A stretch of DNA of 64,000 nt from NCBI GenBank assembly GCA_964017045.1, contig OZ024808.1:20019284-20083283 (forward strand), given 5' to 3'. Below are positions 11,401-20,777 of the stretch, piece after piece; position 1 is the first letter of the stretch, and every line of letters begins with the position of its first letter. The stretch comes from Omphiscola glabra. Lineage: Eukaryota; Mollusca; Gastropoda; Lymnaeidae. The translations under genes and the position numbers were made by a program. The notes under the pieces were generated by a model. That model saw nothing but the letters and a program-made list of their open reading frames with translations, was not told where the DNA came from and made no database searches.

Positions 11401-11614
11401 ACCAGACAATGTCTAACATGGAATCCACAGGGAAAAAGAAAGAGAGGAAGACCTAAGAATACATGGAGACGTGAACTAGAGACAGACACGCAAAATATGG
11501 GATACAACTGGAAGCAATTGGAAAGGAAAGCACAGGACCGGGATGAGTGGAAAATTCTTGTGGACGGCCTATGCCCCAGACGGGGTAAAAAGGCATAAGA
11601 AGAAGAAGAAGAAG
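8438..11614 (+). mobile_element. Full-length RTE-like LINE with perfect 15-bp target duplication
   Basis: The element starts with a GC-rich 5' leader (ctccgccaaggccggtccc) and ends, just past the stop codon, in a short (aga) repeat tail, both typical of RTE-type LINEs. The 15 bases ataagcatattttaa occur immediately before it (8423-8437) and immediately after it (11615-11629). The perfect duplication, full length and open frame mark a young insertion. Confidence 0.93.
8599..11598 (+). CDS. RTE-like endonuclease-reverse transcriptase, open full length
   Basis: This 999-residue protein should nick the target and copy the element RNA. The endonuclease part has WNVRTM (residues 29-34), GICETRW with the catalytic Glu near 59, MGDLNAKIG near 168 and SDHHLVW near 263. 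The reverse transcriptase has LGKAPGPDN, DYEKAFD near 642, RQGCLLSP and FADD near 740. A C-terminal basic region with RWRWIGHTLRK and GKRKRGRPKNTWRRE is typical of the family. There are no stops or frameshifts. One oddity is at 10312-10314: the normally conserved Arg of the NYRGI motif is Ser (AGT), which could impair the enzyme. The closest described proteins are those often mislabelled craniofacial development protein 2-like. The Met at 8599 was chosen because it lies just upstream of the endonuclease domain. Confidence 0.92.
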   Translation: MKPCGQTHTILEASKPKTLLSKETNIGTWNVRTMYETGKAAQVAAEMRTYKLTLLGICETRWIQAGQITLASGEMLLYSGHEEENAPHTQGVALMLSRMAQDSLIGWEAHGPRIITATFRTKKKKIKMNIIQCYAPTNDSKEDEKETFYNRLQTIIEKFPNRDLNILMGDLNAKIGNDNSGYEEIMGRHGVGERNENGEKLADFCATHELVIGGSEFQHKNIHKITWVSPNKTQNQIDHICINKKFRKSVQDVRAKRGADVASDHHLVWARLKLKLKKNWEPPTVKRTKFNVALLVNEQKREEFSVTLRNKFQALEDQTEDDQVEHKWQNIKSSVTSTCQEVLGSVKQKHKDWLSINTLQKIKERKEMKSLVNSSRTRAEKTKAQEKYKEANQKVKNSIKKDKNAYIDGLASTAEEAAKKGNLRELYDITRKLSGRYKRPERPVKDREGRSITERKEQQKRWVEYFKELLNRPPPTDTPDIQPANEDLQIEESAPNREEIALAIKQLKLGKAPGPDNITAEMMRADINTIVNMLHPLFEKIWEEERVPKDWKEGYLIKIPKKGDLSNCANYSGITLLSIPGKVFNRIILNRMKDQVDMQLRDQQAGFRQNRSCTDQIAALRIIVEQSIEWNSPLYIHFIDYEKAFDSLDRQTLWKLLRHYGVPGKLVRIIQSSYEEMTCRVVHEGRLTDAFTVETGVRQGCLLSPFLFILAIDWIMKKSTDKKRNGIQWTLWEQLNDLDFADDIALLSHNQQQMQEKTKDVATFSSQLGLNINKSKTKIMKVNSSNQEHICLEGKALEEVESFNYLGSTIDTNGGSDADVRSRIGKARSAFVLLKKIWESKQLKLQTKVRIFNTNVKTVLLYGAETWKTSASITQKVQTFINTCLRKILNIKWPNTITNKDLLERTYQVPVDEDIIKKRWRWIGHTLRKPPDSTTRQCLTWNPQGKRKRGRPKNTWRRELETDTQNMGYNWKQLERKAQDRDEWKILVDGLCPRRGKKA

Positions 11615-11629
11615 ATAAGCATATTTTAA

Positions 11630-12376
11630 AACTTTTTAAAATACCTACATTAAGAAAAGTTAATAATCCGATACAACGGATGGAGGACGAACATTAACAT
11701 TTATACAGAGAAATTTCAATTTGACCTTTTCCTGTTGTTACAATCCACGCAATTGTCTCTTTGAATCCACTTTATGTTACATACCGCGCGGTTTATCATT
11801 AAACCCTTTTAATGTAACAAGGCATTATTATTAATTTTTTTTTTTTGCAAAATAATTTGCACACAAACTAACAAACGTCACTAGGTGCGTTAGTCTGAAT
11901 TAATTTAAACGCTACACAAACATGGCATCCGATCTAAGCACACAGAAAAAGGCCCCCAGAAAGACCATTACTGAAGCTGCCATGGTTTTTGTTTAAATCA
12001 TGTTAGCATCACGACTCACATGCGTGGTTATACAATTTTAAAGGCATATCATTTAATTTTATTTTAAAAAGAAGTAAAAGATTATTACGGACCGTAATAG
12101 ATGGAGAATTTAATCTCTGTTGTTTTGTCTAGGGCTCGTTCTAAAAACAGTCCATAATAAAGGACGACACCAAAGGTTAAAAATAAAAACAAATAAAACG
12201 ACAATAAAGGCCAGAGCTAATTACAATTAATAACTTTTTAATTTGTGAACTTCAATTAAATAATAACAGCAAGAGAAATATTATTAAAATTATAAACTTA
12301 CAGATTTGCTGGTACCGGTACTGTATATCAAAAATACAATAAGCACAAAATTGTAGGAGGAAATAAAAATCTCTAC
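11630..12376. other. Non-coding sequence, partly homologous to 24770-25300
   Basis: From about 12120 onward this stretch resembles 24770-25300, for example the shared words around ggctcgtt, gacgaca-ccaaa and ctacacacac. It is therefore part of the duplicated receptor block. No gene was recognised. Confidence 0.6.
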
Positions 12377-12498
12377 ACACAACAAAGTATAATGACACAC
12401 AGCATGCCTCGTAATCAAGGAAAGGAAAATCTCTCTCCACACAACAAAGTATAATGACACACAGCATGCCTCGTAATCAAGGAAAGGAAAATCTCTCC
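12377..12498. repeat. 62-bp tandem duplication, two copies
   Basis: The segment starting acacaacaaagtataatgac at 12377 is repeated, nearly unchanged, from 12439. The homologous place near 25015 has one diverged copy only. Confidence 0.85.
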
Positions 12499-12867
12499 CT
12501 CGTCATTTATTCTTATCCCTTTTATACCCAGTTTCATATGATCTTTCTGGAAATGGAATACGCAGTCTTACTGCTTCCCGCTTTCTCTAGATCGTTCTAT
12601 CATGTTCCACAGAAACGGAAGATAGTAAACAAAAGTATCAACAAAGGGATTTTTTTTTTCTAGCCGCCCTAACACCGGACCGACTTGAAAGAGGTCATGC
12701 ACATGGAAGGCGGGCAAAGCGTGTCTCAAAATACGTCATCCCTCATAACAAGATCAATTAGTGTGATGTTTAGGCTTTCCATAATTCTAAAAGTTTTAAA
12801 GGGGCGCAATTATTAACGTTTGGTCTAAGTAAGCTGTATGTAAGGTTCCAGTGTAAGAGTTAGTCTG

Positions 12868-13135
12868 CCAGCGCAGATAGAGGTGGATTGGTCACACTCT
12901 CAGAAAGTCCAAATTAAGTATCACGAGACAAGCCCTCACTTGGGACTCCCAGGGCAAGAGATAGAGAGGTCGACCCAAAATGAATTGGAGAAGGGAGCTG
13001 GAGGCAAACACCAAAAAGAGTGGGCACAACTGGGGACAGCCGGAGAGACTGGCCCAAGCCCGGGATGCCTGGAGAGCCTCTGTTTGTGGCCTATGTCCCA
13101 GACGGGATGACAGACGATGATAATGATGATGAATA
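12868..13135 (+). pseudogene. 5'-truncated RTE-like LINE tail, broken
   Basis: Read from 12873, the sequence gives RWIGHTLRK, then GRPKMNWRRELEA and CGLCPRR. It matches residue for residue in order the C-terminal 80 residues of the intact element at 8599-11598. At least two in-frame TAG codons interrupt it. The stop is followed by a gat/gatgat simple tail, as in other RTE insertions. It is an old, severely truncated copy. Confidence 0.85.
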
Positions 13136-13309
13136 TTTCTATAGATTAGACAACAACATTTTTTCGATAAATATAATTTATTTAATAAATTAAATAATTG
13201 ATAAGATAATGAGATAAGAAAATTTTTCGAATAAGCTGATTAAGCTTTTCTGAATTTAACCCCAACAAATTATCTTGAAATGTTTACTCTATTCTTAAAA
13301 AAGATTTGT

Positions 13310-14488
13310 TTATTGTTGTCTTAAGGTTTTTTTAAGTGAACAAAGAAGCGACTGGACTGTGCGCCTCACAGACTTATTCCCACAATACAGAACCGGGTTT
13401 ATGGCCGTGTTCACTATAGATAGCCAGTTCAGCGTTACACCCAACAAGAGCGGGAAGTTGCTGTGGGGCATAAAAGGTGAAGCTACAACCATGAGACCAA
13501 GGGGCAGCCAGCACACTGTGAAACAGATCAAGATCGCTCCGATGGTTCTGTAAGCCTTCAAGTTTTGGTTGCTGTGCGCACGGCCAACCATCACGTCATT
13601 TCCTTGTGAAATTGTAAACATTGTGCCCTTAATGGTTCTGTCCTTACTAACTTGGGTGTCTTCATTAATGTATGCAGTCAGTTCTACTGAAGTTACTTTT
13701 AGAGATTCTTCGATTTTATTTTTAGCAGTATTACGTAAGGTTGTAATAGGTATTTTAATGACATGTGTCTTAAGATACTTTTTTCGCCTCTGGCTGAAAC
13801 TCTGAATGTCTCGTAATATAAGGAAATACAAAGTATAAGTAGCTGCCAACGGCAGGTAAAAGGTCATCACTACGGATACGCTTAAGACTAGCTGATTGAC
13901 AATTCGAATACAGACTTTGCTCTCCTCGAGTGCGCAAACAAACTCTTCCTCACCACTCTGATCCCATCCGTTGATTGTAGGCATTAGAATGAGAACCACT
14001 GGCAATGACCAGGCCGCCCCAATCATAAAGAAACCCACCTTCGTCGTGAGCACTTGGTATTTCAGTGGTTTGCACACGGCGATGTACCTGTCTATGGCCA
14101 TACACGCTATGTGGAATATAGAGACCGAAGACAACGTATTATTCAGGTTTACGCGAGCCACACAGAGTCCCTGGCCCAACTCCCACTTTCCATTGTTGAT
14201 TAAATCTGCCAGGCCCAGGGGCATCACCAGCAGACCGACGAGACCATCGGCAAAGGCGAGAGACGTCATCAACATGGTCGCGATGCCGTTGTTTCGTATG
14301 ATGTCACTGACGACGTTATTACGAAACCCGACCAAAGCCGCGATGACCACGGTGTTGGCGATTATGGTGAAGCCGGCAATGACCGAGAGGATCACAGCGA
14401 ATGTGATCAGAATGTTTGGGTTTGTGCTTAGTATAAAATATGTTTTATTGATTCCTGGAGCAAAACCTGTCAACGAGTCATTATTCAT
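13310..14488 (-). CDS. Orphan rhodopsin-class receptor, type A, probable chemoreceptor
   Basis: This is a 392-residue seven-helix receptor in one coding exon. Visible landmarks are an NKT glycosylation site near the N-terminus, Asn45 (helix 1), Asp81 (2.50), Cys109 (3.25), DRY at 133-135, Trp160, Pro213, a basic loop 3 of about 80 residues, CWLP at 326-329 and NPVLY at 364-368. A Cys in the short C-tail may be palmitoylated. The sequence most resembles biogenic-amine-type receptors, but position 3.32, an Asp in amine receptors, is Asn116, so amine binding is unlikely. A good splice acceptor (TTTCCAG, minus strand, ending at 14515) sits 26 bases before the Met, suggesting a spliced 5' UTR. Relics of the same receptor type lie at 22232, 26376 and 28620. 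Ligand and site of expression are unknown; a chemosensory role is inferred from the tandem expansion. Confidence 0.9.
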   Translation of the reverse strand: MNNDSLTGFAPGINKTYFILSTNPNILITFAVILSVIAGFTIIANTVVIAALVGFRNNVVSDIIRNNGIATMLMTSLAFADGLVGLLVMPLGLADLINNGKWELGQGLCVARVNLNNTLSSVSIFHIACMAIDRYIAVCKPLKYQVLTTKVGFFMIGAAWSLPVVLILMPTINGWDQSGEEEFVCALEESKVCIRIVNQLVLSVSVVMTFYLPLAATYTLYFLILRDIQSFSQRRKKYLKTHVIKIPITTLRNTAKNKIEESLKVTSVELTAYINEDTQVSKDRTIKGTMFTISQGNDVMVGRAHSNQNLKAYRTIGAILICFTVCWLPLGLMVVASPFMPHSNFPLLLGVTLNWLSIVNTAINPVLYCGNKSVRRTVQSLLCSLKKTLRQQ

Positions 14489-14522
14489 TGTGCTAACGAG
14501 TTAAGCTGTCACGCCTGGAAAG
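14486..14522 (-). promoter_or_regulatory. Candidate 3' splice acceptor just before receptor start codon
   Basis: On the minus strand a pyrimidine-rich stretch ends in actttccag, followed by gcgtgacagc and, 26 bases later, the initiating ATG. This would join a non-coding upstream exon to the coding exon. It is predicted from sequence only. Confidence 0.45.
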
Positions 14523-14985
14523 TAAATGGAAAACAAATCATGAAATTTTAGATTACTGTAATGTTTAATGTCAAAGAATTTTTTTTATAAATTTTGATTT
14601 GAAATCTCTTTACTAGCTTTTCGGGCATTACATAAGTCTGCTTAAACTTATTAGCACCCGTTTTTCTTTAATTTTTTAATTTCCATTTACTGTGTAGGAT
14701 AAATATAATATACATACTTGGGCTTAGTGTGTTCTTTATTTTTCACTGACTTGCGTTTGGTCATGTTATTGTATTTTTTTTACATTCTGAAAAAGAAAGG
14801 TTGCAAAATTTATTTTGTAAAGGTAAGCACACATCTATGTTAAAAAATAAAAGTTCCCCCCCCCCCCCCAAATCATGCACTCTTTCCAGTTAAAAATTAT
14901 TTCCTTGTTTTGTAATTATTAATATTGAATTCTAATTTTAGCCGAAAGCTCTTGAAATTTATTTTAAAAAAGCAGTGATGTAAAC
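14523..14985. other. AT-rich sequence, candidate 5' UTR intron
   Basis: No gene was seen. The stretch contains a run of 13 C near 14857 and lies between the proposed acceptor and the 77-bp array. The matching stretch in the sister block is around 29370-29540. Confidence 0.5.
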
Positions 14986-15527
14986 GGTGCTAAACAAGTG
15001 AAGAGACACGATAAAGGAACAATTCAACGACGGATGTGTCACTTTGCATTGCAGACTCAAACAATGCTAAACAAGTGAAGAGACACGATAAAGGAACAAA
15101 TCAACGACGGATGTGTCATTTTGTTTTTCAGACTCAAACAATGCTAAACAAGTGAAGAGACACGATAAAGGCACAAATCAACGACGGATGTGTCAATTTG
15201 TATTGCAGACTCAAACAATGCTAAACAAGTGAAGAGACACTATAAAGGAACAGTTCAACGACGGATGTGTCAATTTGTATTGCAGACTCAAACAATGCTA
15301 AACAAGTGAAGAGACACGATAAAGGAACAGTTCAACGACGGATGTGTCAATTTGTATTGCAGACTCAATAAATGCTAAACAAGTGAAGAGCCACGATAAA
15401 GGAACAGTTCAACGACGGATGTGTCATTTTGTATTGCAGACTCAAACAATGCTAAACAAGTGAAGAGACACGATAAAGGAACAGTTCAACGACGGATGTG
15501 TCACTTTGCATTGCAGACTCAACATGT
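14986..15527. repeat. 77-bp tandem array, seven copies
   Basis: The word taaacaagtgaagagacacg recurs at 14991, 15068, 15145, 15222, 15299, 15376 and 15453, with very few differences between copies. A single diverged unit is found at the matching place of another block at about 23745-23830, so the array arose after block duplication. Confidence 0.95.
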
Positions 15528-16190
15528 TTTTCGTCAAAAGTGATAACTCTCTTAAAATTGAATATAAATGAAATACTGACACCTTCCTTAACATTTTTAA
15601 TACAAAGAATTCATTAAGTCAAAAATTATCAGCAAGAAGAAACTTGTATTCTTAATTCACATAACAAAGTGAAAGAATTTGTAACGTATTCACGTCAGTT
15701 AAATTAATTTAAGTTATGTTCACAATGATGAAACAGGTTTTAGCTATAACAAAATCTATATAACTAACCTAATTCAAATAATTCCAAAAGAAAATGTTAC
15801 TGATCAAATTCATTTCAAACAAGAATTAATTTATTTATCTAGTCTTAGCCTAACTTTACATGCCAAAGAATAATTTAAAGTACTGTATAAAGGCAAATTT
15901 ATAAATTTTTACAACAAATGCACGTATCAAAAATATTTGTAACCACGGATATTTGGACCTAAAATTTTCAGGCTACAAAATAGAAAATGTTACTTTGATA
16001 ATATGAACAATTTTTTAAAAATTACCTCATCAAACACAAATGTCCTACACAGCAACGCTAACCTCACCCCCCCCCATCCCCTCCTCACTAACCAAACCAA
16101 TATTACAAATTTGGCATTGTCGGTGTTACTGCGGTAAATTGTAAAATCATTATTAAAGTTTAACAAGCTAAAAGCTTTTAAATTGTCTCT
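15528..16190. other. AT-rich non-coding sequence of the duplicated block
   Basis: No gene was recognised. The sequence resembles 23850-24340 and 29800-30600, including the gtcaaaaa-tatcagcaa and cctcacc words. Confidence 0.6.
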
Positions 16191-16430
16191 ATTACCTTTT
16201 TTTTTTTTTTTTTAGATGCTGTATTGCTCGTCAGTTGCAACCACGACAGCAGAGAGACACACGATAACGGCCAGTTTGAAGTTCTGAGAGTTTCATAATA
16301 ACACAACCTGACGTTGAGCTGGCTGTACGTTCAAGTCAAGGCGGGCAAAACGTTTTGTCAACGTGGTCTGGTGGATGATCTCGCCGGGCTCCTGGGGGTT
16401 TAGATGTAGCGTGCAAAAACCCAACATCGC
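16191..16430 (-). promoter_or_regulatory. Conserved upstream block, candidate first exon of type-A receptors
   Basis: About 200 bases here are better conserved than their surroundings in three sister blocks (16191-16430, 24320-24520, 30600-30810). The 20-mer ccacgacagcagagagacac is identical in all three, at 16241, 24366 and 30649. Each copy lies upstream of a type-A receptor or relic on the minus strand. On that strand it ends in AAAAG|GTAATAG, a plausible splice donor facing the acceptor near 14515. A promoter and 5' UTR exon would explain the conservation. No reading frame is shared, so it is not protein coding. Confidence 0.4.
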
Positions 16431-17340
16431 CAACATCAGATTGCTGCAAAACTCAGTGTTAGGCCAGTAAATCAACGGCATAGTAGGAAATGAATGAAGT
16501 TTAAGCCCCCCCCCCCTTCCCGCCTTAACCCCGTACGCTGTCAATGATTATCATATTTGTCACTCTGATGTAGTTGATTTTTCTTTTGGTATCAAAATTA
16601 AAATTATATTTTTGCGAAGATTGTCAAAATTCTTGAAATGTAAACTCAAAGAGATCATTAACGAAATGTTGTTTTATTAAGAAACGTTGCCAAGTTAAAG
16701 AAAAAAATAATTAAAAATGTCAACATTACCATTTGGCCCCTTTGTGAGTAGCGCCCGGGGTATGATTGCCCCCTTGCTCCCCCTTCGCTACGCCACTGTG
16801 TAGCAGCACAGTATCGGCCGTATCAAGTTATTCTCTTTCTTTCGAAGCAAATGTGTAGGAAAAAATTGGGGGCGCAATACGATTATTTTCAAGCTACTTG
16901 AGCACATTTTTTAAATTTGTAACATAAAATAATCTGACCAATTTTTCGGATTTAAATCACCGACTGAATGAAAAGTCCTTTTAAAATTCGTCGCAGTTAG
17001 TGAACTGCAAGAGGGGCTCATCCAAAAGTATAACGACCAGGTTCAAAGGTTGAAGAATTGAAATCAGTTCTGCACGGTAAGAGAAGGTATAATACCTTTT
17101 AGGGACAATCCTTATATTTTAATTGTATTTTTGGAGGGTTGTTAAGGTGCTGATGTTACCCTTGGAAACTTGCAAATAAATCACTTGCAAATATGAATCT
17201 ATTGAATTAGTTTATGCAAAGACTTTGCTTTATGAAGAAGCTAAGATAATATAAGATAATTGCAAATAATTATAACTACTTTGAAAGGCTACGTAATCAG
17301 CCTATTACTGAATAAATAAAAAGAAAATGTCTATGTTACG
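16431..17340. other. Non-coding block sequence with a MITE end near 16790
   Basis: Homologous to about 31090-32130. It contains gcgcccggggtatgat followed by ttcgctacgccactg (16750-16795), one end of the same MITE family as 1397-1588. No gene was seen. Confidence 0.5.
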
Positions 17341-19195
17341 TATTAATATATAGTTTGTCTGTGGCTACTAATATATATGGTTCTCATGTGCAGGTGTTAT
17401 GTAGGTGACGTGTTTTGCTTCATGCTTTCCCCGTGCATGAATTCTAGCAGACAAAAAACGCATGACCGCTTTTAAGGTGTGGGTAGCAAACTAAAAGTCT
17501 CCCTTTAACCTTTAACAAGCTTAGTATAGTCAGTTTCATTCAGAACTTTATAGAAGAATCTGGATAAAACTGGAAAGCAAAACTTTGCGTAAAGCGGTAC
17601 TGGAATCCTCTGAGACCGAGTATAAAAAGGCCGAAGATTGAATGAGGAGAGGAAGATCATTTATCACGAGATTTGGAGCGTGTATTATATTCGTGCTTCT
17701 AAACAGTACTGTGTTTACTGTGTGTGTGTAAATTTCTTTTGCACATTGTATTTTTATAAACATCAGCAAAACGATGTATTGTAAGTCAATAGTTTAATTA
17801 TATTTCTTTTGATTTTGTAATTTATCATAATTAAAACATTAAAACTTATTAATTGTGATTAGCCTAGGTTTAAGTATCGTATTCTTTGTTAGTGTATTTA
17901 TCATTTGGTATCGTCTTTTGTTATGTTCTGTTTTAGAGCGAGCCATACACTTAAATAAGAGATTTTAAATTCTCCATATTGATAACAGTACTTAACAGCA
18001 GGTCTGGCCAGTTACAACCGGTAAATCTCTGTTAAATATGAATTTTGGTGCATGCGTGATCACCAGCTTAAATCAGTGGATGTGCAAGATATTACTGCTG
18101 TCTACCAATGCCCGTATATTACGTAGTTGGCTGATATAAGAGAGGTCAGTAAGCAGGCAATGTATTTGTGGAACAAAAATAAATACGAGCACTGGATAAT
18201 TCATTCACAAAGTACCGCCAACTATTTGATATTCTTTCCGAAAACGTATCGAGCTGAAACTTGGCACATAGACTCGTCGCCGACGACAACGCAGTCTGTC
18301 AAAGTTTCAGCCTCACCCTCAAACCCCAAAACTGTAATATCAGCTAGCTTTTATTCAAGAAAACATAAAATAAAATTCCTTAAAATTGAGTTAAATTAGA
18401 TTCCTTTTGAAAAAGTATTGATTATGACTTTGGGGCGTAACATTTTCTTTTGTATTTATTTCTAAAGTTGCTGGGGAAATAAATTTGCGGTTTAAAAGCG
18501 GGTGGGTCATTGTAATATTAATATAAATCAGAAACGTGATAAACAATTTTGGTTGCGAGGCTTGAGAATGGGAGTAATGATCTGGATTCTTATAAAGTGC
18601 GTTACAGGTAAACAGGTTTTGCCAAATTTTCTTCCCCACACCACACCCCATTTCTCGATATTACATTTTATGAAGGATTTATACGAAAAGCTGTTTTTAG
18701 GGGTTGTTTCATTAGGTATTCATCTTATAAATGTCCACACACACAACCAAACAACAAACAAACAAACAAGAACTTGTCAGAGAAGGGGTATTTCGTTAAC
18801 GTTAGGGGGTCTTTATAGTTGGATATACGTTAAAAGGGATGAAATATAATCGATATGAAAAAAAACACATTTTTAGTAATGTAAACCACCATGTGCAATC
18901 AGTACTGTTAGTGAATATCTTGTCGTTTTAACATAAACTTATATCAAATTATGTTTTATGCTAGTGCGCATTCCTTTTGAAATTACATTTTGTTGGACAC
19001 AGCAATATATTTTAATGATCATAAAACACATAGTTTAAATACATCGCAAAATGTGCAGATGATAATTAGAATTAGTGAAATCTAAAACAGAGCTTACATT
19101 TTTCCAATAATACTAACATTGCCATCCATTGAAGGTCTTCGATTTTTCTAAAACAACAAGCAGTTATATTACCCGGAAAATTACACTATTTTATA
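17341..19195. other. Non-coding block sequence, partly homologous to 33110-35390
   Basis: The pieces at 18000-18400 and 18600-19180 match 33170-33990 and 34840-35390. About 17400-17990 has no counterpart there. Small open frames such as 18502-18849 are not shared between the copies and are not believed to be genes. Confidence 0.5.
17621..17630 (+). promoter_or_regulatory. TATA-box-like element
   Basis: TATAAAAAGG is a strong match to a core TATA box, and a splice-donor-like tattgtaagt follows at about 17776. No coding sequence was found downstream on this strand, so any transcript would be non-coding, or the match may be chance. Confidence 0.2.
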
Positions 19196-19203
19196 GCTGC
19201 CAT

Positions 19204-19355
19204 CAGAGGCGTGACTGGGTTTTTGGCGGGATTGGCTAATTAATTTTTGTAATAATAAAAGTTTAAAAATTAGATATTTAGCGGCGCCCTTTTGAACTGG
19301 CGCAGGTCGGCGCCCTTGGCAACTGCCCCGATGCCAAGCCGTTGTTACGCCTCTG
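19204..19355. mobile_element. hAT-type MITE with perfect 8-bp duplication
   Basis: The element starts CAGAGGCGTGAC and ends GTTACGCCTCTG, an inverted pair. GCTGCCAT flanks it on both sides (19196-19203 and 19356-19363). It lies 22 bases beyond the stop codon of the adjacent receptor, on the 3' side. The matching place in the sister block (about 35385) lacks it. Confidence 0.9.
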
Positions 19356-19377
19356 GCTGCCATCATTTGAGTCAATT

Positions 19378-20514
19378 TTATTTCACATTGCACAATAAGT
19401 ATATCAGGTTTTTTCTAATAGGTTTGAAGAAGCTATAGAGCACAGGATTGACTGCCGAGTTCATGTAAGCTAACCAGGCTATGAAAAAAAAATAAGAACA
19501 GGGCAGTTCGGAATGATGGTAGGAACTGATAGCTACATATATCCACATGGGCATCCAGCAAAAAGTGAAACATAACACAATTGTCCCAAGCGTGCGAATA
19601 GCTTTCATGTTCCGGGAAAAGCGACGCGCCATCTTGCTGATACCTTGCTGATATGCTGTGAGATCCCTAGTTTGTTGGTCGCTTTTGGTATTGATATTTT
19701 CACCAGATCCCTTCGAATGAGACGCTTGGTTTGAAGAAGGAGTGTTGGATTCAATCTCACTAATTTTTGAAAGTTTGCTTTTCTTTAAGTAGAAATTTAA
19801 CTCAGCATTGTTTTTAGTATTATAAGATTTCCTTTTGTTAAATTTCAATATTTCAGAAAATATGAGGGCGTACAGAATGTATGTAGTCAATACGGGGAGA
19901 TAAAAACCCAGGGTGTAAAACAATAGAAGTATGCCTTTGCTTAAAACAGGCGAACACGATATTATTTGATCATGGCTGTTGGGCGGTGTGTCGATTCCCG
20001 TCCCAAACCAATCTGAGACCAGAGGTAGTAGGAACATTGAACTTGGAAGGGTCCATGACAGAAGAATCATTACGTAACCAAATCTTTTAGTGAGGACTCT
20101 ATACACCAATGGCTTGCAGACTGCCATATATTTATCTACAGCTATACACAATATATGAGAGGCGGTGACTCCACAGAAAGCATTTCCGATGTTGTACCAG
20201 ATGCTGCAAAACTCTGTACCCAGAATCCAGTTGCCGTTATATATAATGTGCACAACACTTATCGGCATGTGGAATGTCCCTATTAGAAAATCCACACACG
20301 CCATGGACGCAATCAGAAATTTTGTGATGTTGTGGTCGTTGTGGGTTGCACCTGCGTGACGTGGCACCAACATGGCGGCAACAATGGTGACGTTCGACAA
20401 CACCACGAAGGCTGTAATCACAGTGGCCGAAACTGCTAGAAATGTGACGACGTTGAGATTTGTTGTATAGCGATAATCATTACAGTAAGTATACAACGTC
20501 AAAGATTGATTCAT
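19378..20514 (-). CDS. Orphan rhodopsin-class receptor, type B copy 1
   Basis: This 378-residue single-exon receptor starts MNQS with an N-linked site. Landmarks are Asn41, Asp75 (2.50), Cys103, DKY at 127-129 in place of DRY, Trp154, Cys187 in extracellular loop 2, Pro207, a long basic and Ser-rich loop 3 (about 225-300), CWMP at 319-322 and NPVLY at 356-360. Position 3.32 is Gly110, so it is not a classical amine receptor. It is about 84 percent identical by hand alignment to the receptor at 35394-36530, with the same length. Residues 251-322 are identical in the two. A MITE lies just past the stop codon and may form part of the 3' UTR. Function is unknown; chemosensory use is inferred. Confidence 0.92.
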   Translation of the reverse strand: MNQSLTLYTYCNDYRYTTNLNVVTFLAVSATVITAFVVLSNVTIVAAMLVPRHAGATHNDHNITKFLIASMACVDFLIGTFHMPISVVHIIYNGNWILGTEFCSIWYNIGNAFCGVTASHILCIAVDKYMAVCKPLVYRVLTKRFGYVMILLSWTLPSSMFLLPLVSDWFGTGIDTPPNSHDQIISCSPVLSKGILLLFYTLGFYLPVLTTYILYALIFSEILKFNKRKSYNTKNNAELNFYLKKSKLSKISEIESNTPSSNQASHSKGSGENINTKSDQQTRDLTAYQQGISKMARRFSRNMKAIRTLGTIVLCFTFCWMPMWIYVAISSYHHSELPCSYFFFIAWLAYMNSAVNPVLYSFFKPIRKNLIYLLCNVK

Positions 20515-20669
20515 TTCTGTCTTCTTATATGTATTGTTTACGCTGTCTCAAGAGATATGCTCGCCTTGAATTTGTTATAAATTGTCACACGTTTTTCCTT
20601 TCCCCACATATTTATATGTTGATTTCTTATGTTTCGTCGATTTCCTTTTTTTTTATGAAGTCAGGTCCT

Positions 20670-20777
20670 GAGCATCATTGGTCACATCTCTAGCGTGAGT
20701 AGCATTGGTCACATCTCTAAAGGGAGCAGCATTGGTCACCTCTCTAGTGTCAGCAGCATTGGTCACCTCTCTAGTGT
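20670..20777. repeat. 27-bp tandem repeat, four copies, 5' of receptor
   Basis: The unit is agcagcattggtcacctctc plus seven bases. The corresponding place upstream of the sister receptor (36680-36735) has about two units. It lies roughly 160 bases upstream of the start codon, inside the likely promoter region. Confidence 0.85.

Noticed and set aside
16293..16544. 83-codon minus-strand frame in the conserved upstream block
   Set aside because: The two sister copies do not keep this frame, so the conservation is not at protein level.
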